Assembly: GCA_903876875.1 (NCBI GenBank)
Contig: CAIRBT010000144.1
Coordinates: 1-64,000, forward strand
DNA: 64,000 bases
Source of the DNA: an uncultured Geobacteraceae bacterium
Lineage (GTDB): Bacteria; Desulfobacterota; Desulfuromonadia; Geobacterales; Pseudopelobacteraceae
Direction of reading: 5' to 3'
Below are positions 57,126-64,000 of the stretch, piece by piece (within the stretch, counting starts at the first letter, position 1; the number at the start of each line of letters is the position of its first letter). Made by a program: the position numbers and the translations under genes. Under the pieces are notes generated by a model, which was given only the letters and a program-made list of their open reading frames with translations, made no database searches and was not told the origin of the DNA.

Positions 57126-58001
57126 ATGAACCTTTCAGAACAGTCTGTTCCGGCTACCGATTATCGGGAGAGCCGTCACTTCAAAAAACTACGCCACGGC
57201 ATCGGTAAAGCCATTGGCGACTTCGGCCTGATTGAAGCGGGGGATCGGATCGCAGTGGCGGTATCGGGGGGGGAAGATTCCTACACGCTGCTCCTGCTGC
57301 TTGAGGAGTTGCGCAGGCGGGCACCGGTACCTTTCGAGTTGGTGGCGGTTAATATTGATTCCGGCTACCCCGGCTATCGCATTGACGTCATAGAACGGTT
57401 CTTGCGGGATCGTGGTTTTGAATACCGGATGGTGCCCAGTGAACATTACGCTATCATTCAGGAAAAACGCCGTCCCGGCTCGTCCTACTGCTCCATCTGC
57501 TCCCGCCTGAAGCGGGGCGCACTGTATGAGGCGGCTCAAAGTCTTGGTTGTAACAAGCTTGCCCTCGGTCACCATGAGGACGATTTTATTGAGACACTGC
57601 TGCTGAACCAGTTCTTTGTCGGCTCACTCAAATCAATGGCGGCCTCAATGCTGGCGGATAATGGTGTTATTACCGTCATCAGACCGCTGGTGTACCTGCT
57701 GGAAGAGGATATTATCACCTTTTCCCGACAGGCAGAGTTGCCCATTGTCTGCTGCTGCTGTCCGGTATGTGGCACTGCCGATATCCAGCGCAAACGGATG
57801 AAACGTCTACTTACCGAGTTGCAGAAAGACATTCCCCATGTCAAAAGCAGTTTGCTGAAAGCCCTGTCAAACGTTCACCCCCGCCATCTGCTTGATCCGT
57901 CGCTGCACAGGCATACGCCGACCGGCACAACGGTCACTCCGCACAGCGATCCGGGGTCTGCTGACCTTGATATTGAAATCCGCCAACAGATCGAGGAATG
58001 A
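57126..58001 (+). CDS. TtcA-like tRNA 2-thiocytidine synthetase family protein
   Basis: The 291-residue PP-loop protein has VSGGEDSYTLLLLLEELRR near residue 47 and the CSICSRLKRGALYEAA Cys pair, then GHHEDDFIETLLLN and a Cys cluster (CCCCPVC). TtcA uses an iron-sulfur cluster and ATP to thiolate C32 of tRNA. In E. coli TtcA the loop is SGGKDS; here Glu replaces Lys, which may change the activity. It shares the metX message and hence the SAM-riboswitch control. The C-terminal ~40 residues are poorly conserved. Confidence 0.85.
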   Translation: MNLSEQSVPATDYRESRHFKKLRHGIGKAIGDFGLIEAGDRIAVAVSGGEDSYTLLLLLEELRRRAPVPFELVAVNIDSGYPGYRIDVIERFLRDRGFEYRMVPSEHYAIIQEKRRPGSSYCSICSRLKRGALYEAAQSLGCNKLALGHHEDDFIETLLLNQFFVGSLKSMAASMLADNGVITVIRPLVYLLEEDIITFSRQAELPIVCCCCPVCGTADIQRKRMKRLLTELQKDIPHVKSSLLKALSNVHPRHLLDPSLHRHTPTGTTVTPHSDPGSADLDIEIRQQIEE

Positions 58002-58175
58002 GTACCACCCGCCAACCGCCACAGCTGCAACTCCTGCTATCATTATCGCTTCCATATCTCCCCCGTGTCATTTAAAATGTACGGGAAGCATACCAGAAGG
58101 TTGCGACAGAATACGTCATTTGTGCTTTTGGGGAATGGACTTTTTTGAAAACAGATCGTGTACGGAGCGGCTGTA

Positions 58176-59120
58176 ATGAATGAACAACCGGAAAACATAC
58201 TGAAATGGCTGGGGGGAAAACCGTCGCTCGGTGAGCTGGAGGCTCGTTATCCGGAGATAAGGGAAGCGGTGCGACAGGAACTTGCCACACTGCTGGCCGA
58301 AGGCTCTGCGGCAGGACTGCCGGTCTATCTCAAACGGTTACAGACTGAGGAACAGCACTTGGAGCAGAAGTACCGGGGGAGTCGTGCTGACCGGAAGAAC
58401 GCCACTCCCCTTGCCTTGCAGATGATTCGGATGCGCATGGCCCATCTGGCGGTCAAGCAGCACCTGATTTCGGAGGCGACCGGTATCGTCAAGGGGAAAG
58501 TCCGCTTCAATCTCATCAATGGCATGGTGGCGCAGAAACTGCTCTTTACGGAGGGGTTGGTGCGAAAGCCGGTGTCCCTGTTCTGGTTTCGTCTGCTCTG
58601 GCCCCTGCTCTGGCAGCGCAAACTGCTCATGCCGCTGGTGCAACCGGAGGGGATTTACTGTTTCTACTCAGAGCCGTTGATTGCTGCGCTGTCCCGGTTG
58701 ATCGCTGGTCGCTTTTGCCTGGAAATTGCTGCCGGAGATGGCACTCTGAGCCGTTTTCTGGGGGAAAAGGGGGTGAAAATAGTGGCAACCGACGACCATA
58801 GCTGGCAGCATGAGGTGCGTTATCCCCACCAGGTGGAAAAGCGTGAAGCGGGTGAGGCACTCCGAGAATACTTGCCACCGGTGGTGATCTGCTCCTGGCC
58901 CCCGGCCGGAAACCGCTTTGAACAGCAGGTCTTCAGAACCAAAAGTGTGCAGCTGTATATTGTTATCGGCAGTCGTCACCATTTTGCCGCAGGAAACTGG
59001 GCTGCATATCACCAACAGACGGCCTTCGATTTTGCGGAGGAACCGGCACTCAGCAGCCTGCTGCTGCCACCGGAGCTTGATGGGGCGGTCTATCTGTTTC
59101 GGCGTACACAGGACCCGTAA
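58176..59120 (+). CDS. Putative SAM-dependent methyltransferase-like protein
   Basis: The product of 314 residues starts at ATG 58176 behind a GGAG; GTG 58158 is less likely. The N-terminal half is helical and charged. Around residue 185 CLEIAAGDGTLSRFLGEKG matches the glycine-rich nucleotide loop of class I methyltransferases, followed by VKIVATDDHSW (acidic residue) and VVICSWPP, which resembles the D/N-P-P-Y catalytic motif in altered form. The substrate is unknown and the catalytic motif is not standard, so it may be a binding protein. Confidence 0.72.
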   Translation: MNEQPENILKWLGGKPSLGELEARYPEIREAVRQELATLLAEGSAAGLPVYLKRLQTEEQHLEQKYRGSRADRKNATPLALQMIRMRMAHLAVKQHLISEATGIVKGKVRFNLINGMVAQKLLFTEGLVRKPVSLFWFRLLWPLLWQRKLLMPLVQPEGIYCFYSEPLIAALSRLIAGRFCLEIAAGDGTLSRFLGEKGVKIVATDDHSWQHEVRYPHQVEKREAGEALREYLPPVVICSWPPAGNRFEQQVFRTKSVQLYIVIGSRHHFAAGNWAAYHQQTAFDFAEEPALSSLLLPPELDGAVYLFRRTQDP

Positions 59121-59129
59121 TACGGCACG

Positions 59130-59915
59130 TCAGGGCTCACCGCGCTCGGCATCACCGGAAAGCATGACGAGGTCGACCCGGCGATTCTTAGCTCTCCCTT
59201 CGGCGGTTCCATTGTCGGCAATGGGGCGGAATTCGGCATAGCCGGTTGCTGATATCTTGTTGGGGTCAATATCATAGTTTCTTAGCAGATATTTGAGGCC
59301 GGTGGTTGCCCGTGCGGTGGAAAGTTCCCAGTTCGACGGGAATTGACTGGTATTGATGGGAACATTGTCCGTATGCCCTTCCAGGCGAAGCGGATTGTTA
59401 TACTGGGACATCACTTCGGCTATGGTATTGACCAGTTCGTACGCTTCCGGTTTGATGGCTGCCTGGCCGGAGTTGAAAAAACCCGCTTCCTTGAGGCTGA
59501 CAATGAGCCCCCGGCGGGTTATTTCAAGGGTCACCTTGCTCTGGGCACCCTGCTTGGTCAGATAGGCATCGACCGCCGATTTTATCTGTCGAAAGTCTTT
59601 CTCTTCAGCCCGGGTCTTGGTTTGGCCGCTGCGTGGTTTGGCCATCGGTGTCGATTTGATTTCCGGCTTGAGTGTGGGAATTGCAGAGATAGCCGATGAG
59701 GTTATGACATTGACCTTTGGTGCGGTGGCACCAGCTGTTGCCATACCGAAGGATTGCTGAATAGCAGCGACCACCTCTTCCACCTTTTTCTTGTCGCTTT
59801 GCCCCATGGCGTAGAGCACGACGAAAACGGCAAAGAGCAGGGTGATAAAGTCGGCATAGGAGACCAGCCAGCGTTCATGGTTTACATGCTTTTCAGGTTC
59901 TTTTTTCAGTGCCAT
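59130..59915 (-). CDS. motB: Flagellar motor stator protein MotB
   Basis: MotB pairs with MotA to form the proton (or sodium) channel and anchors the stator to peptidoglycan. The 261-residue protein has one membrane segment with the channel Asp in SYADFITLLFAVFVVLY and a C-terminal OmpA-like domain (LEGHTDNVPINTSQFPSNWELS, in part, and KNRRVDLVML) that binds peptidoglycan. It follows motA by 6 bp in the operon flbD - motA - motB. Confidence 0.95.
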   Translation of the reverse strand: MALKKEPEKHVNHERWLVSYADFITLLFAVFVVLYAMGQSDKKKVEEVVAAIQQSFGMATAGATAPKVNVITSSAISAIPTLKPEIKSTPMAKPRSGQTKTRAEEKDFRQIKSAVDAYLTKQGAQSKVTLEITRRGLIVSLKEAGFFNSGQAAIKPEAYELVNTIAEVMSQYNNPLRLEGHTDNVPINTSQFPSNWELSTARATTGLKYLLRNYDIDPNKISATGYAEFRPIADNGTAEGRAKNRRVDLVMLSGDAERGEP

Positions 59916-59921
59916 GGTTAA

Positions 59922-60671
59922 TTAGTGCCCGCCGCCGACAAAGGACATCAGCTTCTGTTCAATAAAGTGGGGGTTCTCACCATTCTGAATGGCGATCAAC
60001 CCCTCAAGTATCATAACCCTGCGTAATACCTCTTCTTTCATGCGTATCTTCAGCTTGGTGCCAATGGGCAGGCAGATAACGTTGGCAACAATGAGCCCGT
60101 AAATAGTTGCCACGAAGGCGACCGCGATTCCCCCTCCCAGCTTTGAGGTGTCGGAGAGGTTGGCCATAACGTGGATCAGCCCGAGCACGGCGCCGATGAT
60201 GCCGATGGTGGGGGAGAAACCGCCGGCGGCTTCATAAAACTCGACGGAATGCTTCGTGTGGTCTTCAAAGGCCATGATATCCGCTTCAAGGGTTTCTCGC
60301 AGTTTCTGCGGGTCAATACCGTCAACCACCAGGGAGATCCCCTTCTTGATAAACGGATCCTTGGCCGACTGGGCTTCCTGTTCCAGGGAGATGAGGCCGT
60401 TGCGACGAGCCTTGGTGGCGTAGTTGATGATATCTTTCACAACCTGTTCATGGTCAACCTTGGCCGGAAGGAAGGCTATCTTGATCGCCTTGAAGGAGCT
60501 GATGATGGATGGCAGGGGAAAGCAGACGAAGGTGGCACCAAAGGTACCCCCCAGCACGATCATGGCCGCAGTGGGCTGAATGAGGGCACTGATATGAACC
60601 CCCTCAAGTGCGGCTCCACCGAAGACGGCCCCGAAGGCCATTAAGATTCCTACTACTGTGGCTAAATCCAT
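59922..60671 (-). CDS. motA: Flagellar motor stator protein MotA
   Basis: The 249-residue protein has about four membrane segments and the TolQ/ExbB-like fold: the cytoplasmic loop with the charged residues, GGFSPTIGIIGAVLGLIHVM and GIAVAFVATIYGLIVAN near the pore. It starts at ATG 60671, 3 bp after the FlbD stop. With MotB it would drive flagellar rotation. Confidence 0.95.
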   Translation of the reverse strand: MDLATVVGILMAFGAVFGGAALEGVHISALIQPTAAMIVLGGTFGATFVCFPLPSIISSFKAIKIAFLPAKVDHEQVVKDIINYATKARRNGLISLEQEAQSAKDPFIKKGISLVVDGIDPQKLRETLEADIMAFEDHTKHSVEFYEAAGGFSPTIGIIGAVLGLIHVMANLSDTSKLGGGIAVAFVATIYGLIVANVICLPIGTKLKIRMKEEVLRRVMILEGLIAIQNGENPHFIEQKLMSFVGGGH

Positions 60672-60674
60672 ATG

Positions 60675-60998
60675 CTAATAATCCCGGCTGTGGAATGGAG
60701 TAGGGATACGCTTCCCCTGATACTCGGAAAGAGGCTCTTCCGCATGTGCAATGCTGCACTGAAACTGGCTGACGCCAGTGCGCCCCAGGTATTTCTTTGC
60801 GGTACCAAACGCCGCCTGCCGGGAAATACGAGCCCGAAAGGCAACCACCCGGCTTATGATGCTGCGAGCCCGGTCAATGACGATATACCGATTACCGTTA
60901 TGGAGCGTGATGACCGTATCCGGGGTTTCCTCAATGCAAATTATGTGATCCGGATTCAAATACATAACCTGTTTATCCAGACGGGTGACAGCTATCAT
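60675..60998 (-). CDS. flbD: FlbD/swarming-motility family protein with long C-terminal tail
   Basis: The conserved FlbD core is ATRLD-like: MIAVTRLDKQVMYLNPDHI followed by ICIEETPDTVITLHNGNRY. I start at ATG 60998 (107 residues) with GGAG 6 bp upstream; an in-frame start at 61046 adds an unconserved leader. FlbD-type proteins are usually 60-80 residues, so the last ~40 residues, including FQCSIAHAEEP, are an unusual extension. It precedes motA and motB, the standard position for this family, whose exact function in motility is unclear. Confidence 0.87.
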   Translation of the reverse strand: MIAVTRLDKQVMYLNPDHIICIEETPDTVITLHNGNRYIVIDRARSIISRVVAFRARISRQAAFGTAKKYLGRTGVSQFQCSIAHAEEPLSEYQGKRIPTPFHSRDY

Positions 60999-61095
60999 GC
61001 AAACTCCAATACAGAATGAGTAATTTCTATAAATATCAAAAATCATTCAAGGTCAAGAACTTTTTATTGTTCTCCCCTGCTCCACCCCTGCTTTT

Positions 61096-62187
61096 TCAAA
61101 TCATTGCGTCAATTGCTTCAAAATTTATATACCGCTCGGCGATGGAATTAATGAGATCAATTTTTTCCCGATCCTCGGGGCCGATTTTCGATACATGCTC
61201 CCGCAGCTGATAAAATATCTCAGACGAGGTCTCCGCCATGCGGATATAGGGGATATTACTGTCATCGATAATGCGCTGGGTGATATCCGAAACGGCCACA
61301 TGACCGCCAATAACCAGGCCAGCCAGTTTTTTTCGGTATTCGGGAATGTGGTGGAGTGACGAGGCGGTTACCAGCAGTTCGTCCCGGGAACTGGTCACGA
61401 TCAGCAGGGTGGAGTCGTCCAGACTGTCAATAACCCGTTGGGACGAGGCGGCACCCAGCTGGATGGTATGGCAGAGACGGCTCCGGTCGGTTGGATCCCC
61501 CTTGAGTGGTAGTCCCAGCAGTTCTGACACATGGAGCAGGGTCGGGTCGGCAAGGGTGGGGAGGTAATCAAAGGCACTGGTCACCATGATGTCGGTTTCG
61601 GCAAAGGCCTTTTCCAGATACCCAAGGGTGTTGACGCGCTTTTCCGGAACCAGCTTGTTGGCCATGATGATTCGCACGTCGGCATGTTCCCGCTGGTAGA
61701 GTGCCAGATTCAGTTCAACCGCGTCGATGACGTTGCCGATGCCTCCCCCGGTTACCAGCAGCACCGGTGCGTTCAATTCGGCGGCAATGCGGGCGTTATT
61801 CATTCCCACCACCGAACCGACACCGCCGTGGCCGGCCCCTTCGATAATGAGAAAGTCATATTTTTCTTCCAGTCGATCACAGGCGGCACGGATAGCCTTG
61901 CGGGGTGCTTCCGGATCCATTTCGCCATCCAGAAAACGGCGGGTTGTACCGGGTGCCAAAGTTACCGGCGACATCAGTTCCACATCTTCCTCAACACCAA
62001 ACACCGTGGAGAACATGGCGGCATCCTTATCGACGATGGTGCCGTTAAACTCAATCCACTTGGGACCGATCGGTTTCATGAAGCCGACCCGCCGGTATTT
62101 TTGTTGTGCCAGATGCATCAGGGAAAGGCTGATAGTGGTTTTACCGCAATGCTGACCGGTGGCTCCGATAAATATTTTTTTGCACAT
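61096..62187 (-). CDS. BioD-like P-loop NTPase with DRTGG domain
   Basis: The 363-residue protein begins with the P-loop GATGQHCGKTT and a dethiobiotin-synthase-like domain (to about residue 215: LIIEGAGHGGVGSVVGMNNA). A DRTGG domain follows (about 235-335), the arrangement found at the N-terminus of some phosphotransacetylases. The phosphotransacetylase catalytic domain itself is absent, so it probably senses or regulates rather than makes acetyl phosphate. It is transcribed alone towards flbD. Confidence 0.86.
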   Translation of the reverse strand: MCKKIFIGATGQHCGKTTISLSLMHLAQQKYRRVGFMKPIGPKWIEFNGTIVDKDAAMFSTVFGVEEDVELMSPVTLAPGTTRRFLDGEMDPEAPRKAIRAACDRLEEKYDFLIIEGAGHGGVGSVVGMNNARIAAELNAPVLLVTGGGIGNVIDAVELNLALYQREHADVRIIMANKLVPEKRVNTLGYLEKAFAETDIMVTSAFDYLPTLADPTLLHVSELLGLPLKGDPTDRSRLCHTIQLGAASSQRVIDSLDDSTLLIVTSSRDELLVTASSLHHIPEYRKKLAGLVIGGHVAVSDITQRIIDDSNIPYIRMAETSSEIFYQLREHVSKIGPEDREKIDLINSIAERYINFEAIDAMI

Positions 62188-62349
62188 AGCTTTAGATGTG
62201 ACTCCTCAACTCTCAATAACCATGAAAAAGCGGAAAGAACGGGCTTTACTGATGATACCATGCCAGAAATTACCGAATCTTTCAAGAGAGAGCAACCAAT
62301 CATCGTAAATAACCCATCGGGTAATGCGGATTAATCTGACTAAAATGAA

Positions 62350-62378
62350 TTGACAGCGGAACATCAATCATCTACTTT
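62350..62378 (+). promoter_or_regulatory. Promoter for the TPP-riboswitch thi operon
   Basis: Perfect TTGACA (62350-62355) followed after 17 bp by a weak TACTTT (62373-62378); transcription would start just at the aptamer. Confidence 0.4.
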
Positions 62379-62387
62379 GAGCAAAAG

Positions 62388-62464
62388 CTGGGGGAGTTTC
62401 GACTGAGAACGGTAAGTACCGTGACCCTTCGTACCTGATCCGGGTAATGCCGGCGTAGGGAAGC
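62388..62464 (+). promoter_or_regulatory. TPP riboswitch (THI element)
   Basis: The defining segments are visible: ACTGAGA at 62402-62408, then ACCCTTCGTACCTGATCCGG and GTAATGCCGGCGTAGGGAAG. This aptamer binds thiamine pyrophosphate. It lies 60 bp before the thiS start, with an intrinsic terminator between them. Confidence 0.95.
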
Positions 62465-62485
62465 GCGCCGATTGAGGTAACACAC

Positions 62486-62508
62486 AAGCCGCTGCCGCGG
62501 TTTTTTTT
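62486..62508 (+). terminator. Riboswitch-controlled terminator before thiS
   Basis: AAGCCGC and GCGGTT arms form a short stem around TGCC, followed by eight T. The thiS ribosome-binding site (AAGGAGG) starts a few bases later, so ligand binding probably controls termination here. Confidence 0.75.
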
Positions 62509-62525
62509 GTTTGAAGGAGGCAGGT

Positions 62526-62735
62526 ATGCAGATCACACTCAATGGTGACAGGACAGAGGTTGCCGAAGTAAGTACGGTAGCTTCGCTGCTCATACAACTC
62601 AGCATCGGCAGGGACCGGGTGGCGGTGGAACGAAACGGTGACATTGTGCCGAAGGCAACCTACGAACAACAGGCACTCGCTGAAAACGATACTATTGAAA
62701 TAGTCCATTTTGTCGGTGGAGGGCAAACGATATGA
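62526..62735 (+). CDS. thiS: Sulfur carrier protein ThiS with a C-terminal tail
   Basis: ThiS is the ubiquitin-like carrier that brings sulfur, as a C-terminal thiocarboxylate, to the thiazole synthase ThiG. I start at ATG 62526 (69 residues) behind AAGGAGG. The fold ends in the expected HFVGGG, but Gln-Thr-Ile follows before the stop, so the diglycine is not terminal. The extra codons arise where the stop overlaps the thiG ATG (ATGA) and the thiG ribosome-binding site. Activity would need removal of the tail or a different way to form the thiocarboxylate. Confidence 0.9.
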   Translation: MQITLNGDRTEVAEVSTVASLLIQLSIGRDRVAVERNGDIVPKATYEQQALAENDTIEIVHFVGGGQTI

Positions 62736-63511
62736 CCCAATGTACGGATAAACTAATCATAGGGGGGCGTGAGTTTTCTTCACGTCTCATGGTAGGCACC
62801 GGTAAGTATGCCAGTTTTGAGCAGACCGCCCAAGCTCTGGCTGTCTCCGGTGCGCAAATAATTACGGTGGCGGTACGGAGAGTTAATCTTGATCGGAGCA
62901 AAGAGTCGCTCCTTGATTATATAGACCTCAAAAAATACACCCTCCTGCCGAATACCGCCGGTTGTTATACCGCCGACGATGCGGTGCGAACCTGTCGCCT
63001 TGCCCGGGAAGCCGGCATGTCTGACTTTGTCAAGCTGGAGGTGCTGGGGGATGAAAAAACCCTCTTTCCAGACAATGAAGAGCTGCTCAAGGCGGCGAAG
63101 ATACTGGTGGCAGAGGGCTTCACCGTGCTCCCCTATTGCAGCGATGACGTGATTGTCTGTAAAAAGCTGGAGGACATCGGTTGCGCAGCGGTGATGCCGC
63201 TGGGGGCACCCATCGGCAGCGGTCTCGGCATTCGTAATCCCTATAATATCAGGATAATTCTGGAAAACGTCTCGGTTCCGGTCATTGTTGATGCCGGTGT
63301 CGGCTCGGCCTCAGATGCGGCGGTAGCCATGGAGCTTGGCTGTGCCGGGGTGCTGATGAACACCGCCATTGCCGGTGCCCAGGACCCCATCGCCATGGCA
63401 GAAGCCATGAAGCTGGCGGTCATTGCGGGGAGGCTCTCCTTTAAAGCGGGGCGAATTCCAAGAAAACTTTACGCCAATGCGTCCAGTCCGCTGGATGGCA
63501 TGATCGGGTAA
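62732..63511 (+). CDS. thiG: Thiazole synthase ThiG
   Basis: ThiG builds the thiazole phosphate from deoxyxylulose 5-phosphate, dehydroglycine and ThiS thiocarboxylate. The 259-residue TIM barrel has [16 protein letters not shown] near the start, the imine-forming lysine in FVKLEVLGD, and phosphate loops [22 protein letters not shown] and [11 protein letters not shown]. It overlaps thiS by four bases and uses GGAGGG within the thiS end as its ribosome-binding site. Confidence 0.96.
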   Translation: MTQCTDKLIIGGREFSSRLMVGTGKYASFEQTAQALAVSGAQIITVAVRRVNLDRSKESLLDYIDLKKYTLLPNTAGCYTADDAVRTCRLAREAGMSDFVKLEVLGDEKTLFPDNEELLKAAKILVAEGFTVLPYCSDDVIVCKKLEDIGCAAVMPLGAPIGSGLGIRNPYNIRIILENVSVPVIVDAGVGSASDAAVAMELGCAGVLMNTAIAGAQDPIAMAEAMKLAVIAGRLSFKAGRIPRKLYANASSPLDGMIG

Positions 63512-63521
63512 ACAGCATTTC

Positions 63522-64000
63522 ATGTCACTCTCCGATTTTTGCCTCTACCTGATTACTGACCGGCATCAGACCGGGGGCAGGGAGCTGCTGGAGGTGGTGG
63601 AACGGGCACTTGACGGCGGGGTCAGGGGAGTGCAACTCCGGGAAAAGGATCTGTCCGGTGCCGAAATGTACCGCACTGCTGAGGCCATGCGCCAGCTGAC
63701 CGACCGCTATGACGCCCGGCTCCTTATCAATGAGCGTGCCGATGTCGCTGTGGCGGTGGGAGCCGATGGTGTTCAGCTTGGCATTGCCGGTCTGCCGGTT
63801 TCTGCCGTGCGACAGCTCCTTGGCCCTGGCAAAATTATTGGCTATTCTGCCCATAGCCGGGAAGAAGCAGAGCGGGTGCAGCGGGATGGTGCCGATTTTG
63901 TCACCTTCGGCCCTGTCTATGAAACCCCCTCAAAGCTGCGCTACGGGGCACCGGTCGGTCTGCAGCGGTTGACGGAGACGGCCGCCGCACTACGGATTCC
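63522..64000 (+). CDS. thiE: Thiamine-phosphate synthase (ThiE), truncated by window end
   Basis: From ATG 63522, 10 bp after thiG, an open frame continues past base 64,000. It reads MSLSDFCLYLITDRHQ, VQLREKDLSGAEM (pyrophosphate-binding Q-x-R-E-K), LLINERADVAVAVGADGVQLG (substrate pocket) and IGYSAHSREEAERVQ with FVTFGPVYETPSK. These match ThiE/TenI-type thiamine phosphate synthase, which joins the thiazole and pyrimidine moieties. The visible 159 residues lack only the C-terminal phosphate-binding end. Confidence 0.92.
   Translation, partial: MSLSDFCLYLITDRHQTGGRELLEVVERALDGGVRGVQLREKDLSGAEMYRTAEAMRQLTDRYDARLLINERADVAVAVGADGVQLGIAGLPVSAVRQLLGPGKIIGYSAHSREEAERVQRDGADFVTFGPVYETPSKLRYGAPVGLQRLTETAAALRI

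Overview
The window looks like a chromosomal segment from a member of the Desulfuromonadales/Geobacterales (Geobacter, Trichlorobacter or Pelobacter type). This rests on recalled gene orders and families rather than a database search: gyrA followed by a HEAT-like protein and gpsA, lipoproteins that begin with a poly-glycine tract after the lipobox, Geobacter-style dockerin ends, a UbiA/UbiX/UbiD set next to a glycosyltransferase and glgA, and FlbD-MotA-MotB. No rRNA, tRNA, CRISPR array, insertion sequence or phage gene was recognised.

Layout. Bases 1-17,848 are the 3' part of one giant gene. Its protein (more than 5,900 residues, start outside the window) is a chain of beta-sandwich repeats of MBG/YDG, fibronectin III and Listeria-Bacteroides (Flg_new) type, ending in a dockerin-like domain. 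Directly downstream is a lipoprotein whose C-terminal half resembles a cohesin-type module. Together they suggest a surface adhesin or matrix protein with its own outer-membrane anchor. Bases 19,465-25,483 hold gyrA, a HEAT-like protein, gpsA and ispF. Then come a DnaJ-type chaperone (minus strand), a haem-pathway oxidase (plus), and a minus-strand run tag - TSUP permease - radC - uppP. A DUF47/Pit phosphate transport pair follows, then a frameshifted aspartic protease remnant. Bases 33,270-39,033 are a surface polysaccharide locus (rfbB, rfbA, flippase, GT9 glycosyltransferase, gmd). Bases 39,041-42,538 are minus-strand housekeeping genes (thiamine-binding protein, yggS, maf, small membrane protein, GlcD-type oxidase). 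An exported FKBP and greB are followed by the minus-strand run glgA - ubiD - ubiA - ubiX - GT2, which probably supplies late menaquinone steps.

Bases 49,859-53,899 form a compact plus-strand cluster of a single-domain CheY, CheC, a PAS-GGDEF diguanylate cyclase and a membrane glycosyltransferase overlapping the cyclase by one base. An orphan Cys-rich membrane protein and a short flagellin follow. A SAM-I riboswitch precedes metX and a TtcA-like gene. Then come a methyltransferase-like protein, flbD-motA-motB (minus), a BioD-like/DRTGG protein (minus) and, after a TPP riboswitch with terminator, thiS-thiG-thiE, the last cut by the window end.

Working together: the giant protein and lipoprotein, the polysaccharide locus, the CheY/CheC/GGDEF/glycosyltransferase cluster and the flagellar genes all concern the cell surface and motility. 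The two riboswitches place methionine and thiamine synthesis under direct metabolite control. Start codons were re-chosen from ribosome-binding sites where the longest reading frame was implausible; each such choice is stated.
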